Of a DNA stretch of 64,000 bases, positions 11,666 through 22,640 are shown piece after piece. The notes beneath the pieces were generated by a model. The model saw nothing but the letters and a program-made list of their open reading frames with translations. It ran no database searches and was not told the DNA's origin. This DNA is from Ianthella basta. Lineage: Eukaryota; Porifera; Demospongiae; Verongiida; Ianthellidae. The DNA lies in NCBI GenBank assembly GCA_964019415.1, contig OZ025878.1, positions 3,348,012 to 3,412,011 on the forward strand, read 5' to 3'. Numbering within the stretch: position 1 is the first letter of the stretch; each line of letters starts with the position of its first letter. The translations under genes were made by a program, and so were the position numbers.

Positions 11666-11822
11666 CTTCTTGTATGGCTAGCCTGGTCAACTACTGTGGG
11701 GGGAGGCAGCTCGGAGTGGAGCATTATACGGTACAGGAGGGGCAGACAATGTAGTAAGATGGTGGTCACGCTATATATGTCAGTATGTCCATGCTGATGT
11801 ACCTTCTCCCACTTTCTTTTTT

Positions 11823-11843
11823 GGGGGGGGGGGGGGGGGGGGG
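11823..11843. repeat. poly-G tract
   Basis: About 21 consecutive G residues. The flanking sequence (gaggaggcaatgtagtgagg...) matches 23200-23230 upstream of copy D, where the G run is short, so the tract expanded after duplication. Confidence 0.85.
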
Positions 11844-11999
11844 AGGAGGCAATGTAGTGAGGTGGTAGTCACACTATGGTGAAAATGTCAGTGTCAGACA
11901 TGTTTATTGTATGAAACATGACCACTTGTACATATTTGGTTACACTGCCATTAGTGCATAGAGAAAATGGCAGCCCCACCAGGTGTGCTTTCGTAGATC

Positions 12000-12600
12000 A
12001 CATAATATCGCTTTCTCAGTCACTCCACCCCTCCCTCACTCCTACACCTTCCCCCACCCCCTCCCCCTCTCTCACTCAACTTCACCCCATCCCACCCCCT
12101 CCCTCCTACACCCCATCCCACCCCACCCCTTCCCCCTCTCTCACTCCACCTCACCCCACCCCCTCCCCTCCCTTGTACAATGCACCCCACCCCCACTCCC
12201 TCCCCCTCCCTCCCTCCACCCCACCCCACCTCCTCCCCTCCCTCGTACACTACACCCCAACCCTACTCCCTCCTCCTCCCTCACTCCACCTCATCCCACT
12301 CCCTCCCCCTCCCTCATTCCACCTCACCCCACCCCCTCCCCTCCCTCACTCCACCTCACCCCACCCCCTCCCCTCCCTCACTCCACCTCACCCCACCCCC
12401 TCCCCCTCCCTCACTCCACCTCACCCCACCCCCTCCCCTCCCTCACTCCACCTCACCCCACCCCCTCTCCCTCTCTCACTCCACCTCACTCCACCCCACC
12501 CCTTCCCTCCTACACCCCATCCCACCCCCACCCCCTCCCTCACTTGACCTCACCCCACCCCCTCCCTCCTACACTTCACCCCACCCCACACTTCCACTCA
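12000..12600. repeat. C/T-rich minisatellite
   Basis: Imperfect tandem units of about 30-35 bp of the form ctccctcactccacctcacc followed by a ccaccccctcccct-like block, almost free of G on the plus strand. Long proline/serine/histidine-rich ORFs in all three plus frames are by-products. A short relic of the same composition is at about 27660-27740 upstream of copy D. Confidence 0.8.
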
Positions 12601-12637
12601 TCCCTCCATCCCCCCATTTCCATATTGTACACTGCAG

Positions 12638-12709
12638 GATACTGTGGACAGTATGGCCCTCTCTGATGGAGTAAAAGGGGAGAACAGTGACCTGGAGAGT
12701 GATACTGCA
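12638..12709 (+). pseudogene. exon relic of the divergent plus-strand gene, copy C
   Basis: Follows an acceptor (actgcag|GATACTG) and encodes DTVDSMALSDGVKGENSDLE before its frame closes. The paralogous segment is at 27766-27829 upstream of copy D (ETVDSMVLSN...). The C copy keeps one open frame, while the D copy is frameshifted after SNGGKGE. The donor of the D copy (gag|gttgct) is not conserved here. Confidence 0.4.
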
Positions 12710-13160
12710 TATTGTTACAAGTACTGATGTGATAATAATGCACTCCTGTGAGGATATCATATATACTCTGGTGGTAGCTAGGAAGCATGTAATTTGCAAG
12801 AAGGTCATGACCAGCAAACATAAACAAGTATTTCGAGTTAAAAAAACTTGTGGGGCGCCGGGACTCGAACTACTTGTTAATAACTTCCCTGTGTATGTTT
12901 AATAGTTCAGACACTTGGGTATGCAGCATTGCTGCTGGTGTGAAAGATGCATCACAATGCCATAGACAGGGGTTGCAAGAGTTTCAAGTCTCCAGACCAG
13001 GGAGTCATCCAGTGAAAGCACCCTTACCAAACTGTCAAATGCTTCGCTGATGCTTTTTGATCTACATAATATTCTGAATGAGTATGTACATGTTGCTTTG
13101 TGCCTGGAAGAGGAGCGTACTGGGTAATAAGGCTACCCTTAGCTGGTGTAATGCCATGAT

Positions 13161-13560
13161 TCGATATGTCTCTCATTGGCCAACGGGTCGTTCGACTTCT
13201 GTTGTATTTGGGGCTGTACCTCGCAGAAGAATAGTTAGATAAGTTTTCTAATACAATACTATTACTTAAACATGTTCTAGAAAGACTTTTCGTTCCTTGG
13301 GTACATGGCGAAATGCGAAGAAAGATGATTATGAGCCTAGCAAACAGACAGCGTCGAGCGCGGCCATTTTACAATGTCTGTCAGTGATAATCGGAGCTGT
13401 ATCTCGCAAAAGAGTCTTTCGTTAGGCTTTTTACGAGTATCACTCTATCAACACATCTTTTTGAACACATTTCGTTCGATTGAAAGACGGCGAAACGCCA
13501 TTAGAGATGATTTTAAGCTTTGTAAAGATTGATGTGAATGCCGCCATTTGCAAATATACC
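13161..13560. repeat. dimer of a dispersed repeat of about 190 bp
   Basis: Two head-to-tail diverged copies. Each has a gctgta.ctcgca.aag block, a ttttcta/ttttacga block, aacatgttct or aacacatcttttt, tttcgttc, ggcgaaa, aagatgatt/gagatgatt, then ..agc.t.g.aaa.a.. and gccgccattt or gcggccatttt. A third, weaker copy is at 2690-2885. The Kolobok-like element inserted immediately after the second copy. Confidence 0.5.
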
Positions 13561-13565
13561 CTTAA

Positions 13566-14857
13566 AGTGCCACTGAAGCGAAATTGTTTATTTCATTTTT
13601 AAGTAGTACAAACCTTCCTAAGACCAACTGCCTATCCTTTGTGTTGACAAAAATGGCTCCTTCATACCGTTTTTGACGATTTACGCTTGCTACCCAGCAC
13701 CAAAAACTGGCGACCATTCTTGCGCAATAATTGTGACGTCAGAAAACGTCATTGGGTTTGCAAATGGAAACTTTTTACATTGCCAGGATTATGGCTAAAC
13801 TGTTGTCAAGCATGGTGGAAAGTACTGCGTAGCCAGTGGGCCGAATAAAGTTAGCTGCAAAAACACCAGCTATCCCCCTGGCATTTCAGTGCGCCGCTTC
13901 CCAGAAGATGTTCGTTTACAGAGACTGTGGACTCAATTCGTTCGGCGTCATAGGGCCAACTTCGAACCATTGGAACGCTCTGCTCTCTGTTCTGCACATT
14001 TCGAGCCGACTTGCTTCCAGCACAAGCTATCTTTGGGGGATGAAGCAGCCAATAAAACGCCTCGTACTCTTCTGAAGCAGGGATCCGTGCCGAACGTCGA
14101 CACAGTAGCTCCACCGACAGAAGACGAGCTATCTTATACGGATCGCGACCAGAGAGGAGAACGAAGACACACAAAGCAGGTAAGACACGGTGGTAGCCTC
14201 TCCCACATGTAATAATGACACTGTGATGTCTCGGCTCTTTTGTATCTGTCCTGCAGGATTCCCGGAGAGAGCCCATCTGCGTCGAGTTCATCTTCGTTTT
14301 CCGTGGTATCTTTCCTGGCCAATGGTTCGTCTTGATAGGGTCTAATGAGTGACGAGTACTCGGCAAGATCTTCTTCAGACAACTCTCTATCGGATGTATA
14401 TAACAGAGGAAGAGGAGAAAACAACGCTTTCTTCAGCCATAGAGCCCAGAATCCCACGTTGCGCTATGCTTCAACATAGCTACACCCTTCGGCGGTTTGC
14501 ACACCCAGTAGCATCACTAAACGAAGCCTACGAAGCCAAAACCCTCTACAGTCCGTTGTGATGGGTTATGCTATGTACCTGCCCAATATCAAGTCGCCTT
14601 GAGGTTCTACGATTGAACAACAATGCAATGAACTTCTATGATAATACATTGTAAATATACACATCTGGGACCTTTGCAAACCCAGTGACGTCACGAGGGT
14701 GTGACACTGTCGCCAGTTTGTGGTGCTGGGTAGCAAGCGTAAATTGTCAAAAACGGTATGAAGGAGCCATTTTCGTCAACACAAAGGATAGGCAGTTTGT
14801 CTTAGGAAGGTTTGTACTACTTAAAAATGAAATAAAAAATTTCGCTTCAGTGGCACT
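13566..14857 (+). mobile_element. Kolobok-like DNA transposon (internally deleted)
   Basis: A 1292 bp element flanked on both sides by TTAA (13562-13565 and 14858-14861). The terminal inverted repeats run about 170 bp and begin AGTGCCACTGAAGCGAAATT (left) and, reverse-complemented, AGTGCCACTGAAGCGAAATT (right). It encodes an N-terminal THAP domain. TTAA target sites plus a THAP domain are the hallmarks of the Kolobok superfamily; P elements also have THAP but make 8 bp duplications. The catalytic part of the transposase is missing, so it would be non-autonomous. Confidence 0.8.
13823..14179 (+). pseudogene. THAP zinc-finger domain exon of the transposase
   Basis: Encodes a C2CH THAP domain: YC...C near the start, RRFPED, the invariant Trp in LQRLWTQF, then the LCSAHFEP block. 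THAP domains bind DNA, here presumably the element ends. The frame ends at a good donor (AAGCAG|gtaaga at 14180), and a possible acceptor is at about 14251. An upstream stop at 13796 and the absence of any in-frame ATG mean the start is lost; an ATG at 13812 is one base out of frame. The catalytic RNase H-like domain was not found, so it is a defective gene. Confidence 0.75.
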
Positions 14858-14861
14858 TTAA

Positions 14862-15320
14862 TATATTTAATGTATTCCAGTCTGTGCGTTCGTTCGCTTG
14901 TGTGTGGCATTAAAAGTGGGCATTTGATTGGACGACGCAATGACGTAACCGAAAACATGGCCGCTCTGACATTATACATGTGCCTCGCAGCCAGTCGTTT
15001 CTTAGAGGCTAAGACACTCCGTGCTCCTCAGTTTGGGTCTCCCAGGCGCGACGCGCACTTGCGCAGACTTTTACTGTTATTGTCTGGTGCGAGGTAACTG
15101 CTCTGGCTATCGGCACGTGGGTATTTTTGTTTTGTTATTTGGGTACTTTAGCTGTCAGCGCTCCAGGCTGCTGAAAGCCCTTCCTCTATGGTGAAGTAAG
15201 CTATTGGGTAGAAAGCTTGCTTGGCTTGGGCACTGCCTTATTGGCTAAGGGAATATATGACCAAGCAATTCTTTTAACATGGTGTAGGTGTAGCTAGCTA
15301 TATGTATAGCTATGTGCATG
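14862..15320. other. unassigned sequence
   Basis: Between the Kolobok-like element and the next repeat. No exon is supported; short ORFs have no recognisable features. Confidence 0.5.
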
Positions 15321-15344
15321 CAAGTGAATTACAGTGGCCAATGT

Positions 15345-15460
15345 CAGTGCAACACTATGCAGTGTCACCTATAGCTAGCTGCAATCATGGATGGCCTGTG
15401 TTGTCCACTGGGCGACGCGACGTGGAGCAAGCGCGGCCAAAGGCCGCGCTTGCTCGTATC
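15345..15460. repeat. dispersed repeat with hairpin, copy 2
   Basis: Inverted copy of 5885-6010. It ends in a perfect hairpin at 15428-15458: arm GAGCAAGCGCGGCC, loop aaa, then the exact complement. The hairpin directly abuts the LINE fragment that follows. Confidence 0.7.
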
Positions 15461-15469
15461 TCTTTATAT

Positions 15470-15987
15470 AATGATTTTGGTTGGCAAGATGTGGGAGTGG
15501 AGCTGGTTAAAGATCTGTCAGAGAATGAGTTGAAGAGAATGTTGGAGAGTGTGGCGTGGAGGAGAGTAAGAAAAGAATGGAGTCAGGAATTAGAGAACAA
15601 ACCAAAGCTGTTGATGCTGAAGAAGATTGCGGAGTATGAAGAAGAATCTAATTGTGCAAATGTGAAGATGAAAAGCGAGAGGAGGGTCTTGATCAAGCTG
15701 AGGGAGGTACTGCACCGTTTCAAATGGAGACGGGCAGATGGCATGGATTGAAAAGGGAGGAAAGAGTATGCAAAGAGTGCGACAGTGGAGAGGTGGAGGA
15801 TGTGGTCCATTGGCTGGTCAGGTGCCCAGCCTGGATTGGACATCGTGAGGCACTTTTGAAACAGTGTCATGACCATTCCTCCAATTCTGATGAAGATACA
15901 ACGGCAAGACTCCTGTGCCTGGCTTGCCGCAACCACAAGATAGCAGCAGGTATCAACACCATGTGGAAGGCGCGTTTTGGCACATAG
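15470..15987 (+). pseudogene. 3' end of a non-LTR retrotransposon (LINE) ORF
   Basis: C-terminal part of a LINE reverse-transcriptase polyprotein. It includes a Cys/His knuckle (CKECDSGEVEDVVHWLVRC, C-x2-C-x9-H-x4-C) preceded by an APFQMETGRW stretch, the usual context of such terminal knuckles. The frame is broken once near 15700: upstream residues lie in the frame ending at 15751, and the knuckle in the frame ending at 15987. 5'-truncated; the catalytic RT domain is absent. Confidence 0.75.
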
Positions 15988-16144
15988 GGCCAGAATGAAC
16001 TCTATGTACCTTGCAGGCCCTTAACTGATTTGTATACAGTATATGTGAAGGACATCATCTAAACAGTTTTATGTAAATGTTTGTGTATATAGTGCTACTT
16101 TGGGCCAGTCTGGGCCCTAGTGCTGTATGGCATGATGCACTCAA

Positions 16145-16169
16145 ATATTGATTGATTGATTGATTGATA
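16145..16169 (+). repeat. LINE 3' tail, (TTGA)n
   Basis: Five to six tandem ATTG/TTGA tetramers about 160 bp after the LINE stop codon, the simple-repeat tail typical of many non-LTR elements. Confidence 0.6.
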
Positions 16170-16470
16170 TAATTCAGTTTGTTTGTTTGTTTGTCTGTTC
16201 GTTTGCGATTCAGGCAAAGACTACTGCACAGAATGCCACCAAACACCCAGGGATTATAAAGCGGGGCTCCGCGAGTGTTCTCCACAAGTTGAAATTGCTC
16301 GTCTTGCAGTTCTTGAGGAGATGTCCTTCTATTTCCGGTTTTTCATTCGCGGCTGACGGCCATTTTATTAATAATTGCTCCCTTGACTTCCAGTTGTCGA
16401 AAAGGTTTGATTCGCTGTCATTCAACGATCAACTTTAAACTCGGCCGTCGTTATAGCAGCTACCTTCTGT
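16170..16470. repeat. dispersed 280 bp repeat, copy 2
   Basis: Inverted counterpart of 6958-7240, starting at the (GTTT)n edge right after the LINE tail and ending gcagctacc. It lies downstream of the 3' end of kinase-NHL copy D. Confidence 0.65.
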
Positions 16471-17226
16471 TGCTACCAGCTCACATACATCAAAACTGGC
16501 TGGGGCCGACTCGCTGTTGTGCGACTCGCCATAGCAGAAGCCTGCCGAATATATATATATACGAACATGAAGCCATACGAATACCTAAATCTGTAATCAA
16601 TATAGGGGCGCCTTTGCCAAAAAAACAAATTCAACAATCATCAATCCTGCAAGGTTTGAAGCTAGAATTAGGTCACGTAATTTTACAGAGAAAGAGCTGT
16701 TGTACATATTTATGTGCAAATGGAAACAGTTTGAAGGGAAATTAATTATATACTTTTAAAAAATTATCATAATTATTGCAATTATTATATATTCGCATCT
16801 GCATGCATGCATGTGAATGTGGTGGACTATTAGCCACACCATGGGTGCCGTATACCAGACAGAATTAATAATAATAATTTGTGTGTACGGTTTAAATCAT
16901 ATCCAGTTCAATCTCAATTACTTATTCCGTCATTCAACCTCAACTACATTACTGCATATCAGTTGCAGCATATACATAGTCTGAGTGTCACTGACTGTAA
17001 CAATCCAAAAACATAGGTATGATACTTCACGCTACGTTTGTTGTGGGTCAGTACATCACATCAGATCAATCAACGAATATAACTACAATAATTATTTGTA
17101 TACATCCATACAAAACACACAAGCACACATGCACTGGAATGTGTACATTACTATCATAAATTGTAAATGTACATCATCATCAGAAATTCAAATTAATAAT
17201 TATGTCAGTCAGTCCAAATGAAATCT

Positions 17227-18057
17227 TCAGAAAACTTGCACACGCTCATTCCCCCCATCAACTACATAAACTAATTCATTGCCATCAACACATATGCCAT
17301 AAGGGTGACTGAACCTCCCTGGATCAGAGCCTTGTGCTCCAAATTGGTGAATCAGTTCACCTTCCAATGTGTACATCATTACGGTGTGGGAAGAGTATGA
17401 AGTGATCAACAAAAAGTTATTAGTAGCGGCAATGCAGGTTGGCGCATTATTGACTTTGAAAACTCTTCTATACTTTCCATCTTTAGACCATGCACAAACA
17501 CACTTATTCTTGCTATCGGTAACATACACAAGGGCATCTGAACCAAATGCTATGTCACCAGGCCTATTAAAACACCCTGGAGCACTTTCTTTGGAGCCAA
17601 AAGAAAACAGAAATCTGCCTTCATCATCGTGAACAGTGACACGGTGGTTACCCTGATCACAAATGTAAATCCGACCATCTGCACTAACAGACACAGCCCT
17701 AGGATGGCTGAAACAATCACTTTCACAACTTGCATAGTATATGGTCTGAAGGAGTCGGCCATCTTGGGACAGCTTGACTACTTTGTTGTTGCCATAGTCT
17801 GCCACCCAAATATTCCTTTTGAGATCAATAGCAACACCAAACAACCAACCACCAAACACTCCTTTCCCAATGGACCTCACCAATGTACCATTATTGGTGA
17901 GAAGATGAACACACCTGTTCCCAAAATCTGTCACAGCTAGGAGGCCCTCACTGTTCACTGCTACTGTATAATACCTACCACCCCCTGGACAGTGTTGGAT
18001 GACCTTCTGACACTCTCCAATTGTAAGATTCCTCCAGTCCCTGGGAGGGTGCTTCAC
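17227..18057 (-). CDS. NHL beta-propeller exon, kinase-NHL gene copy D
   Basis: Terminal exon of 276 codons plus stop. Acceptor ctgcag|GTGAAG, phase 0. Six blades are visible: AVNSEGLLAVTDFGNR, AIDLKRNIWVADYGNN, SVSADGRIYICDQGNHRV, AFGSDALVYVTDSKNK, a fifth around CIAATNNFLLITS, and ICVDGNELVYVVDGGNERVQVF. It has a three-residue insert (NLTIGE against KLGE) near the N-terminus compared with its paralogs. Joined to the kinase exon at 19767 it would make a protein of about 790 aa. Confidence 0.85.
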   Translation of the reverse strand: MKHPPRDWRNLTIGECQKVIQHCPGGGRYYTVAVNSEGLLAVTDFGNRCVHLLTNNGTLVRSIGKGVFGGWLFGVAIDLKRNIWVADYGNNKVVKLSQDGRLLQTIYYASCESDCFSHPRAVSVSADGRIYICDQGNHRVTVHDDEGRFLFSFGSKESAPGCFNRPGDIAFGSDALVYVTDSKNKCVCAWSKDGKYRRVFKVNNAPTCIAATNNFLLITSYSSHTVMMYTLEGELIHQFGAQGSDPGRFSHPYGICVDGNELVYVVDGGNERVQVF

Positions 18058-18419
18058 CTGCAGGTGGAATTAGTGAACTGCAAGTAACACAGTAGGAGTG
18101 TACATGACAGACAGTTGGATGCATTCACTATAGCGAACATGCATATATATGGAATTAGTGAATAAGTTCCCTGTTGATGTGGTGCATGGCCATGGGTGGG
18201 GGGAGGGGGGTACACACATGTAACAGAAGAGGATCAGATAGTAAGGGCCAATGCACATGACATGCCTGACATTATTGATATTCTCTCCACTTTGAGCCAG
18301 GAAAAGTCAACAGACTATGTCATGAACTAGTTTGTCACGTAAATTCATTGCTAGTATAGATTTGGTTCGTGAAACACTCCAGATGATGTGGAATGTGCAC
18401 ATGCATGCACACTGTATAC

Positions 18420-18447
18420 CCCCCCCCCCCCCACACACACACACACA
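18420..18447. repeat. poly-C then CA tract
   Basis: About 13 C residues followed by a short (CA)n run, in the intron of kinase-NHL copy D. Confidence 0.7.
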
Positions 18448-18804
18448 ATGTAAAGTGCATGCATGTAAACAGCAAGCTTAAGTTTACAAATGGAAAACCA
18501 AAATCATTATGTAAAAAGGGAAGGCTGCAAAAATGAGACTGTACTCAACAGAAGAAGTAGGCCAACCTGCTTCACTAACTGACAGAAGATTTTGGCCACA
18601 TTGCACATTGTATATTTGCTTGTGCTTAGTGGTTGCTGGGTACTATACACAGTTTCACAGATCAGTATATGGATAACAATAAGAGAAATTCTGCTCTGCA
18701 AAAATTTGACACCAAGTCCTGTGCATGCTCAATACAGACAGCTACCAAATCAATTAGGTGTTCATCAACAGTGGCTGCCTCATTTTAAAGCCTGTCTAAG
18801 ATTA

Positions 18805-19257
18805 GTCTAGCCGCCAGCCCCTACTTCGTCATGATGCGCGGGCCGGGGGGGCGAAGAAAAGTAGGGTCTAGCAGAATGTGTAAAGTCCACACCTCGCAAT
18901 CAATGCGCTACTGGGCGTTTATCAAGAACGTCGATTACCAACAATGTCAACAAATAATACTTAGTAACGAGAGATAATGATGGCCAGAGGGTGGGTAACG
19001 TTGTCACATTGTCACGTAGGCTTTCCTCGAGGATCACAGGCTCCACAGCCTGCAGCAAATGTATTATTGTCTCAGCTATAACTGTCGCCCTGTCTTTACT
19101 TTGGTACAATAAGCGCCGGTGTCACCATAATTGCTGCTGTGATCTGAGGCAGCAGCGATCTCATTGGTCAGTGCGAGGTGTGGAATTTACACATTCTGCT
19201 AGACCCTACTTTCTTGCGCCCCGCGTGTGATGACAAAGTAGGGTCTAGCGGCTAGAC
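18805..19257. mobile_element. MITE with about 100 bp inverted repeats, TA-flanked
   Basis: A 453 bp non-coding element between TA dinucleotides (18803-18804, 19258-19259). The left end begins GTCTAGCCGCCAGCCCCTAC and the right end, reverse-complemented, GTCTAGCCGCTAGACCCTAC. The arms stay similar through gtagggtctagcagaatgtg. Each arm also contains its own inner palindrome (ccctacttt...aaagtaggg). TA flanks fit a Tc1/mariner-type mobiliser. It sits in the intron of kinase-NHL copy D. Confidence 0.75.
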
Positions 19258-19766
19258 TAGTCCAAGATACACATGAGCTATACATGGGTTTAATTCAGTT
19301 TGGGCTAAGCAGCATATATACGTAAGTGTGAATGTGCCACATTGGTTTCAAACCACTTTGAAAGCAGTTTCAATTGGCACACAGTGCATATGATCGCCCA
19401 AGTGATGTCAATGAAAAATTGCAAAACTAGCCAGTGGCAACAAGTTTATACCCTATATTTCACCACTCTAGCTCTCTACCTTAAATTTAGCATGTCTCTT
19501 TCATTGTGGAGTTTCCACCCCATCCACTAATGGCAGTGCTTCAACAACAAATTGGTTTGTTGAGTTGCTCTGGTGAACACTACAAACCTTCACACAACCT
19601 TCAGAGGATATATACGTCTCTGATATACACCACATTACTGAAAAAGTCTACCAGCCATGTTGGCATTGTCCAGTTGTAAGCAATGGTTACAGACAAGTTA
19701 CAAGTGTACAGACATAACCATAGGGAGTAAGAGGGAGTGTGCATTAACTAGAGATGTGGTGCTCAC

Positions 19767-21308
19767 CTGTTGAGCTACTGCTGGCTGCTTTCTCAATTGT
19801 TCGATCTCCGCTTGCTGCGCTTGAATGGTATCTTGCTGTTCCTGAATGGTATCTTGCTGTTTTTGATTTGCAGCATGCTGAGCTTGATTCTGTGCTTGCT
19901 GCTCTTGAAGAGCAGTGTCTTTCTCCCACAATGCATCATTCTTTTCCCACAATGCCTCGTCTTTCTCCTTCAATGTTTTGTCTTTCTCCCTCAATACCTT
20001 GTCATTCTCCTTCAATGCCTTGTCGTTCTCTCTCAAGGCCTCGTCTTTCTCTCTCAGTGCCATCTGCAATGCCTCGTCTTTCTCCCTCAATGCCTTGTCG
20101 TTCTCTCTCAAGGCCTCGTCTTTCTCTCTCAGTGCCATCTGCAATGCCTCGTCTTTCTCCCTCAATGCCTCATCTTTCTCCCTCAATGCTGTCTGCAATG
20201 CTTCATCTTTCTCCCTCAACACTGTCTGCAATGTTTTGTCTTTCTCCCTCAATGCTTCATCATTCTCCCTTAATGCCAAGTCCTTCTCTCTCAACACTGT
20301 CTGCAATACTTTCTCTTTTTCCTGCAGTGCTTCATCTTTCTGTCTGCATTCTTCCTCCTTGGCTGACAACTGCTGGCAAAGTTGCTCAATAGGAGCAGCA
20401 ACACGGCCGCTGCCTGGGACGGATGACTCGATACGTCTCAGCTCTCTCACCAGCACTGCACTGGAAGGACGCTTGTCTGGTCGGTTCTCCAGACACTGGC
20501 GGACTGTGGGGAGAAACAGCTGCTTCTCTTGAGCAGTGAACATTACAATGTAACGCTCACGACGCTGGAGCTCATTCAGTGCAATGAGTTGATCTCCATG
20601 GAATTGATTAGGGGGACCAGGGTTGGGCCACTCATGAGTCAGAGTGGAGACGATGATGTTGCCAAATGAGAACACGTCCAATGTCTCATTATATCGAGGA
20701 GGATCATGCAGGGCCTCAGGAGACATGAACGCTGGGGTTCCTTTAATGGAAGATCTTCGATTCAAGGTGGATGGGTTGATGGCTCGGCTCATGCCAAAGT
20801 CAGTCAACTTGGTCACAAAAGACACCACGTTCAGCAACACATTGTTAGGGCTGAGGTCGTGGTGTACTAGAGGTGGATTCTGGCCGTGGAGATAAGCGAG
20901 CGCTTGGCATATCTGTCGAAGTACGTACGACTTGAGGAGGAGGGGGAATTCCTTCTTGCCGTGATCCTCTAAATATCTCCGCAGACTGGTGTCCATTCTC
21001 TCCATTACAAGCACTGGCAGGCGAGAACCGCGTTCCAGATACACCCCAAGGAACTGCACTACACCAGGATGACGTAGTTTGGACCACGTCATGCACTCCG
21101 CGTCAAAATTAGCGATGAGTTTCTCCGTTCCTCCGGGCGACTGGTCTTGGAGCAGAATCGTGTGGAGTCGCTTGGCTGCGCACAAGGTTCCATTCCAGTT
21201 CACTTCAAACACAGTAGCGTCAGAGCCTACACCGAGTTGGTTGCCCGTGAGCACAAGGTCAGATATGCGTAAGCTGGAGAAGCTTGACGATGGAATTCCG
21301 TCCGCCAT
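19767..21308 (-). CDS. TKL-like kinase + long coiled-coil exon, gene copy D
   Basis: 514 codons from ATG at 21308 to donor CAACAG|gtgagc at 19767. The kinase domain spans about residues 18-290: GVGSDATV, Lys in CAAKRLH, HHDLSPNN, DFGMS, SPE as FMSPEAL, and DVFSFG. Residues about 320-510 are a long coiled coil made of 7-residue units (EALREKD type) interleaved with 11-residue units (EALQMALREKD type). It is followed by a Gln-rich segment and the conserved AEIEQLRKQ end. All catalytic residues are present. Compared with copies A and C it has about 150 extra coiled-coil residues. It probably forms oligomers through the coil, with the NHL propeller (17227-18057) at the C-terminus. Confidence 0.88.
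19914..20334 (-). repeat. coding minisatellite for coiled-coil heptads/hendecads
   Basis: Inside the kinase exon of copy D. Units are 21 bp (7 aa) and 33 bp (11 aa). A 75 bp block (7+7+11 aa) starting at 20041 is repeated head-to-tail from 20116 with near identity. All length changes are multiples of three, so the reading frame is kept. Copies A and C have only about two such units. Confidence 0.85.
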
Positions 21309-21731
21309 TTTGAATTATTAGGTACGCGTAGTTATAATCATTACTAATGCATTCCAGAGACAGCCGCGCGTCTCCTTCAGAAACCAGGAGCTCTGTGTCT
21401 TTAGTTGGTAAGAGACAGCGGTCCAACTAATGCATAAGGGTGCACCAAGAGCATAAGTGGCCAGTTTAGAGAAGCAGGCACTTCTGTGTGAGTGCATGTT
21501 TGCCTAAGTATGTTGTGCAGTTATCAGCTAGCTAGCTATATGCAGTTATCTTTATAGCTAGCTAGTGCATAGCTATCAGCTTGTACGTTGCTATATATGT
21601 GTGCATGTTACATACATGTGTATGGCCATGTACAGAACATAATTATGCATGAAGGCCGGGAAGAGTGAGTGACTATCTGTTACATACATACAACAGATTT
21701 TAACCTCTTGTCTCCTTCTGTCTCCTTGTAG

Positions 21732-21829
21732 GACAGAGTGATGACAGTGTGTTGCTTGGGGACAGCTTGGAAGGTCAGGTTACAATTGATCCTGATGAGG
21801 ACCACCGACTGCAGCAGGAGGTGAAGATG
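21732..21829 (+). pseudogene. exon relic of the divergent plus-strand gene, copy D
   Basis: Bounded by acceptor ccttgtag|GACAG and donor AAGATG|gtaaag. The open frame is rich in acidic residues (QSDDSVLLGDSLEGQVTI...). A 97 bp counterpart lies upstream of copy A at 33270-33366 in the same orientation. The gene itself is not recognised. Confidence 0.5.
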
Positions 21830-22409
21830 GTAAAGACTGAGCTACAATTATACGGTAGCTGAGGAGGGAACTGCATGGGAACAGTCACCATCTTCACTAC
21901 TGGACTTAATAGACAGGTGAAGGAGGTGTGCGTGTGTGTGCATAAATGTGTTGTGAGGTGTAAGGGTTGTCAGTACTAGTGTGTACAGCTGGTGAGGGTG
22001 AGTGTGCTATTGTGTAGACACATTTTAGATATAGCTATAGGTGTATTGTCTCTTTTTTCCATCATACGCACATTCCAGCGTAGCTAGATGTGTCTCCACC
22101 CTCCCAACTGGATGCAGTGTGCAATGTTTCTATGTATGTGTGTTCAGCTGCAGCAGATCACTCTTAAGCATAATGCAATGCATATGTATTGATGCATATT
22201 ATTTAGCTGAGGGTTGGCTGACTGCTTCAGACAGGTGGCTGCCTTATACGGAGACAACAGTAGACAGGCTCCACAGTAGCCATTCATGCACTGATGTAGC
22301 AATACACGAGTCTTCATTCCTGCAATGAATGCACTCCTTGCTCTGCTGCTATGTTCAGGAACATGCCAAGGCCAGTAGCAGTTTTGATGTCACTCCTGTG
22401 ATGTGATGA

Positions 22410-22640
22410 TGACACACAGCTACAGGCCCTTACTGATCTGGAGTGTGTTCATGCTGACCTGCAGAGACGAGACAACATCTTCACTCAGCTTTCCTTGGAG
22501 CTAGAGGCAGTTCGTTCTCAAAGCACTTCAGTGGCGAGTTTGAGGAGCTAGGGAGGTTGAGGGAGGTGCTAATTGATTGAATTGAGAGGCTGTATGCAGA
22601 CAAGCACAAGCTGAAGGGCAGAGTGGGTCAGGGAGAGAAG
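22410..22640 (+). pseudogene. decayed coiled-coil exon of the divergent gene
   Basis: One frame reads LQALTDLECVHADLQRRDN and continues as a heptad pattern. A frameshift near 22530 moves the similarity to a second frame (FEELGRLREVLID, then a TGA stop, then IERLYADKHKLKGRV). The frameshift plus stop mark it as a pseudogene. Family not recognised. Confidence 0.45.

Noticed and set aside
11918..12674. Three overlapping Pro/Ser/His-rich ORFs of 164-227 codons
   Set aside because: They are readings of one C/T-rich minisatellite in all three frames, with no splice or domain signal.
12846..12866. tRNA gene on the minus strand
   Set aside because: Only a T arm and acceptor 3' half are present; no A box or anticodon arm can be found upstream.
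19754..20532. Plus-strand ORFs of 167-212 codons opposite the copy D coiled coil
   Set aside because: Antisense shadows of the heptad-coding repeat; the sense strand has the kinase domain and splice sites.
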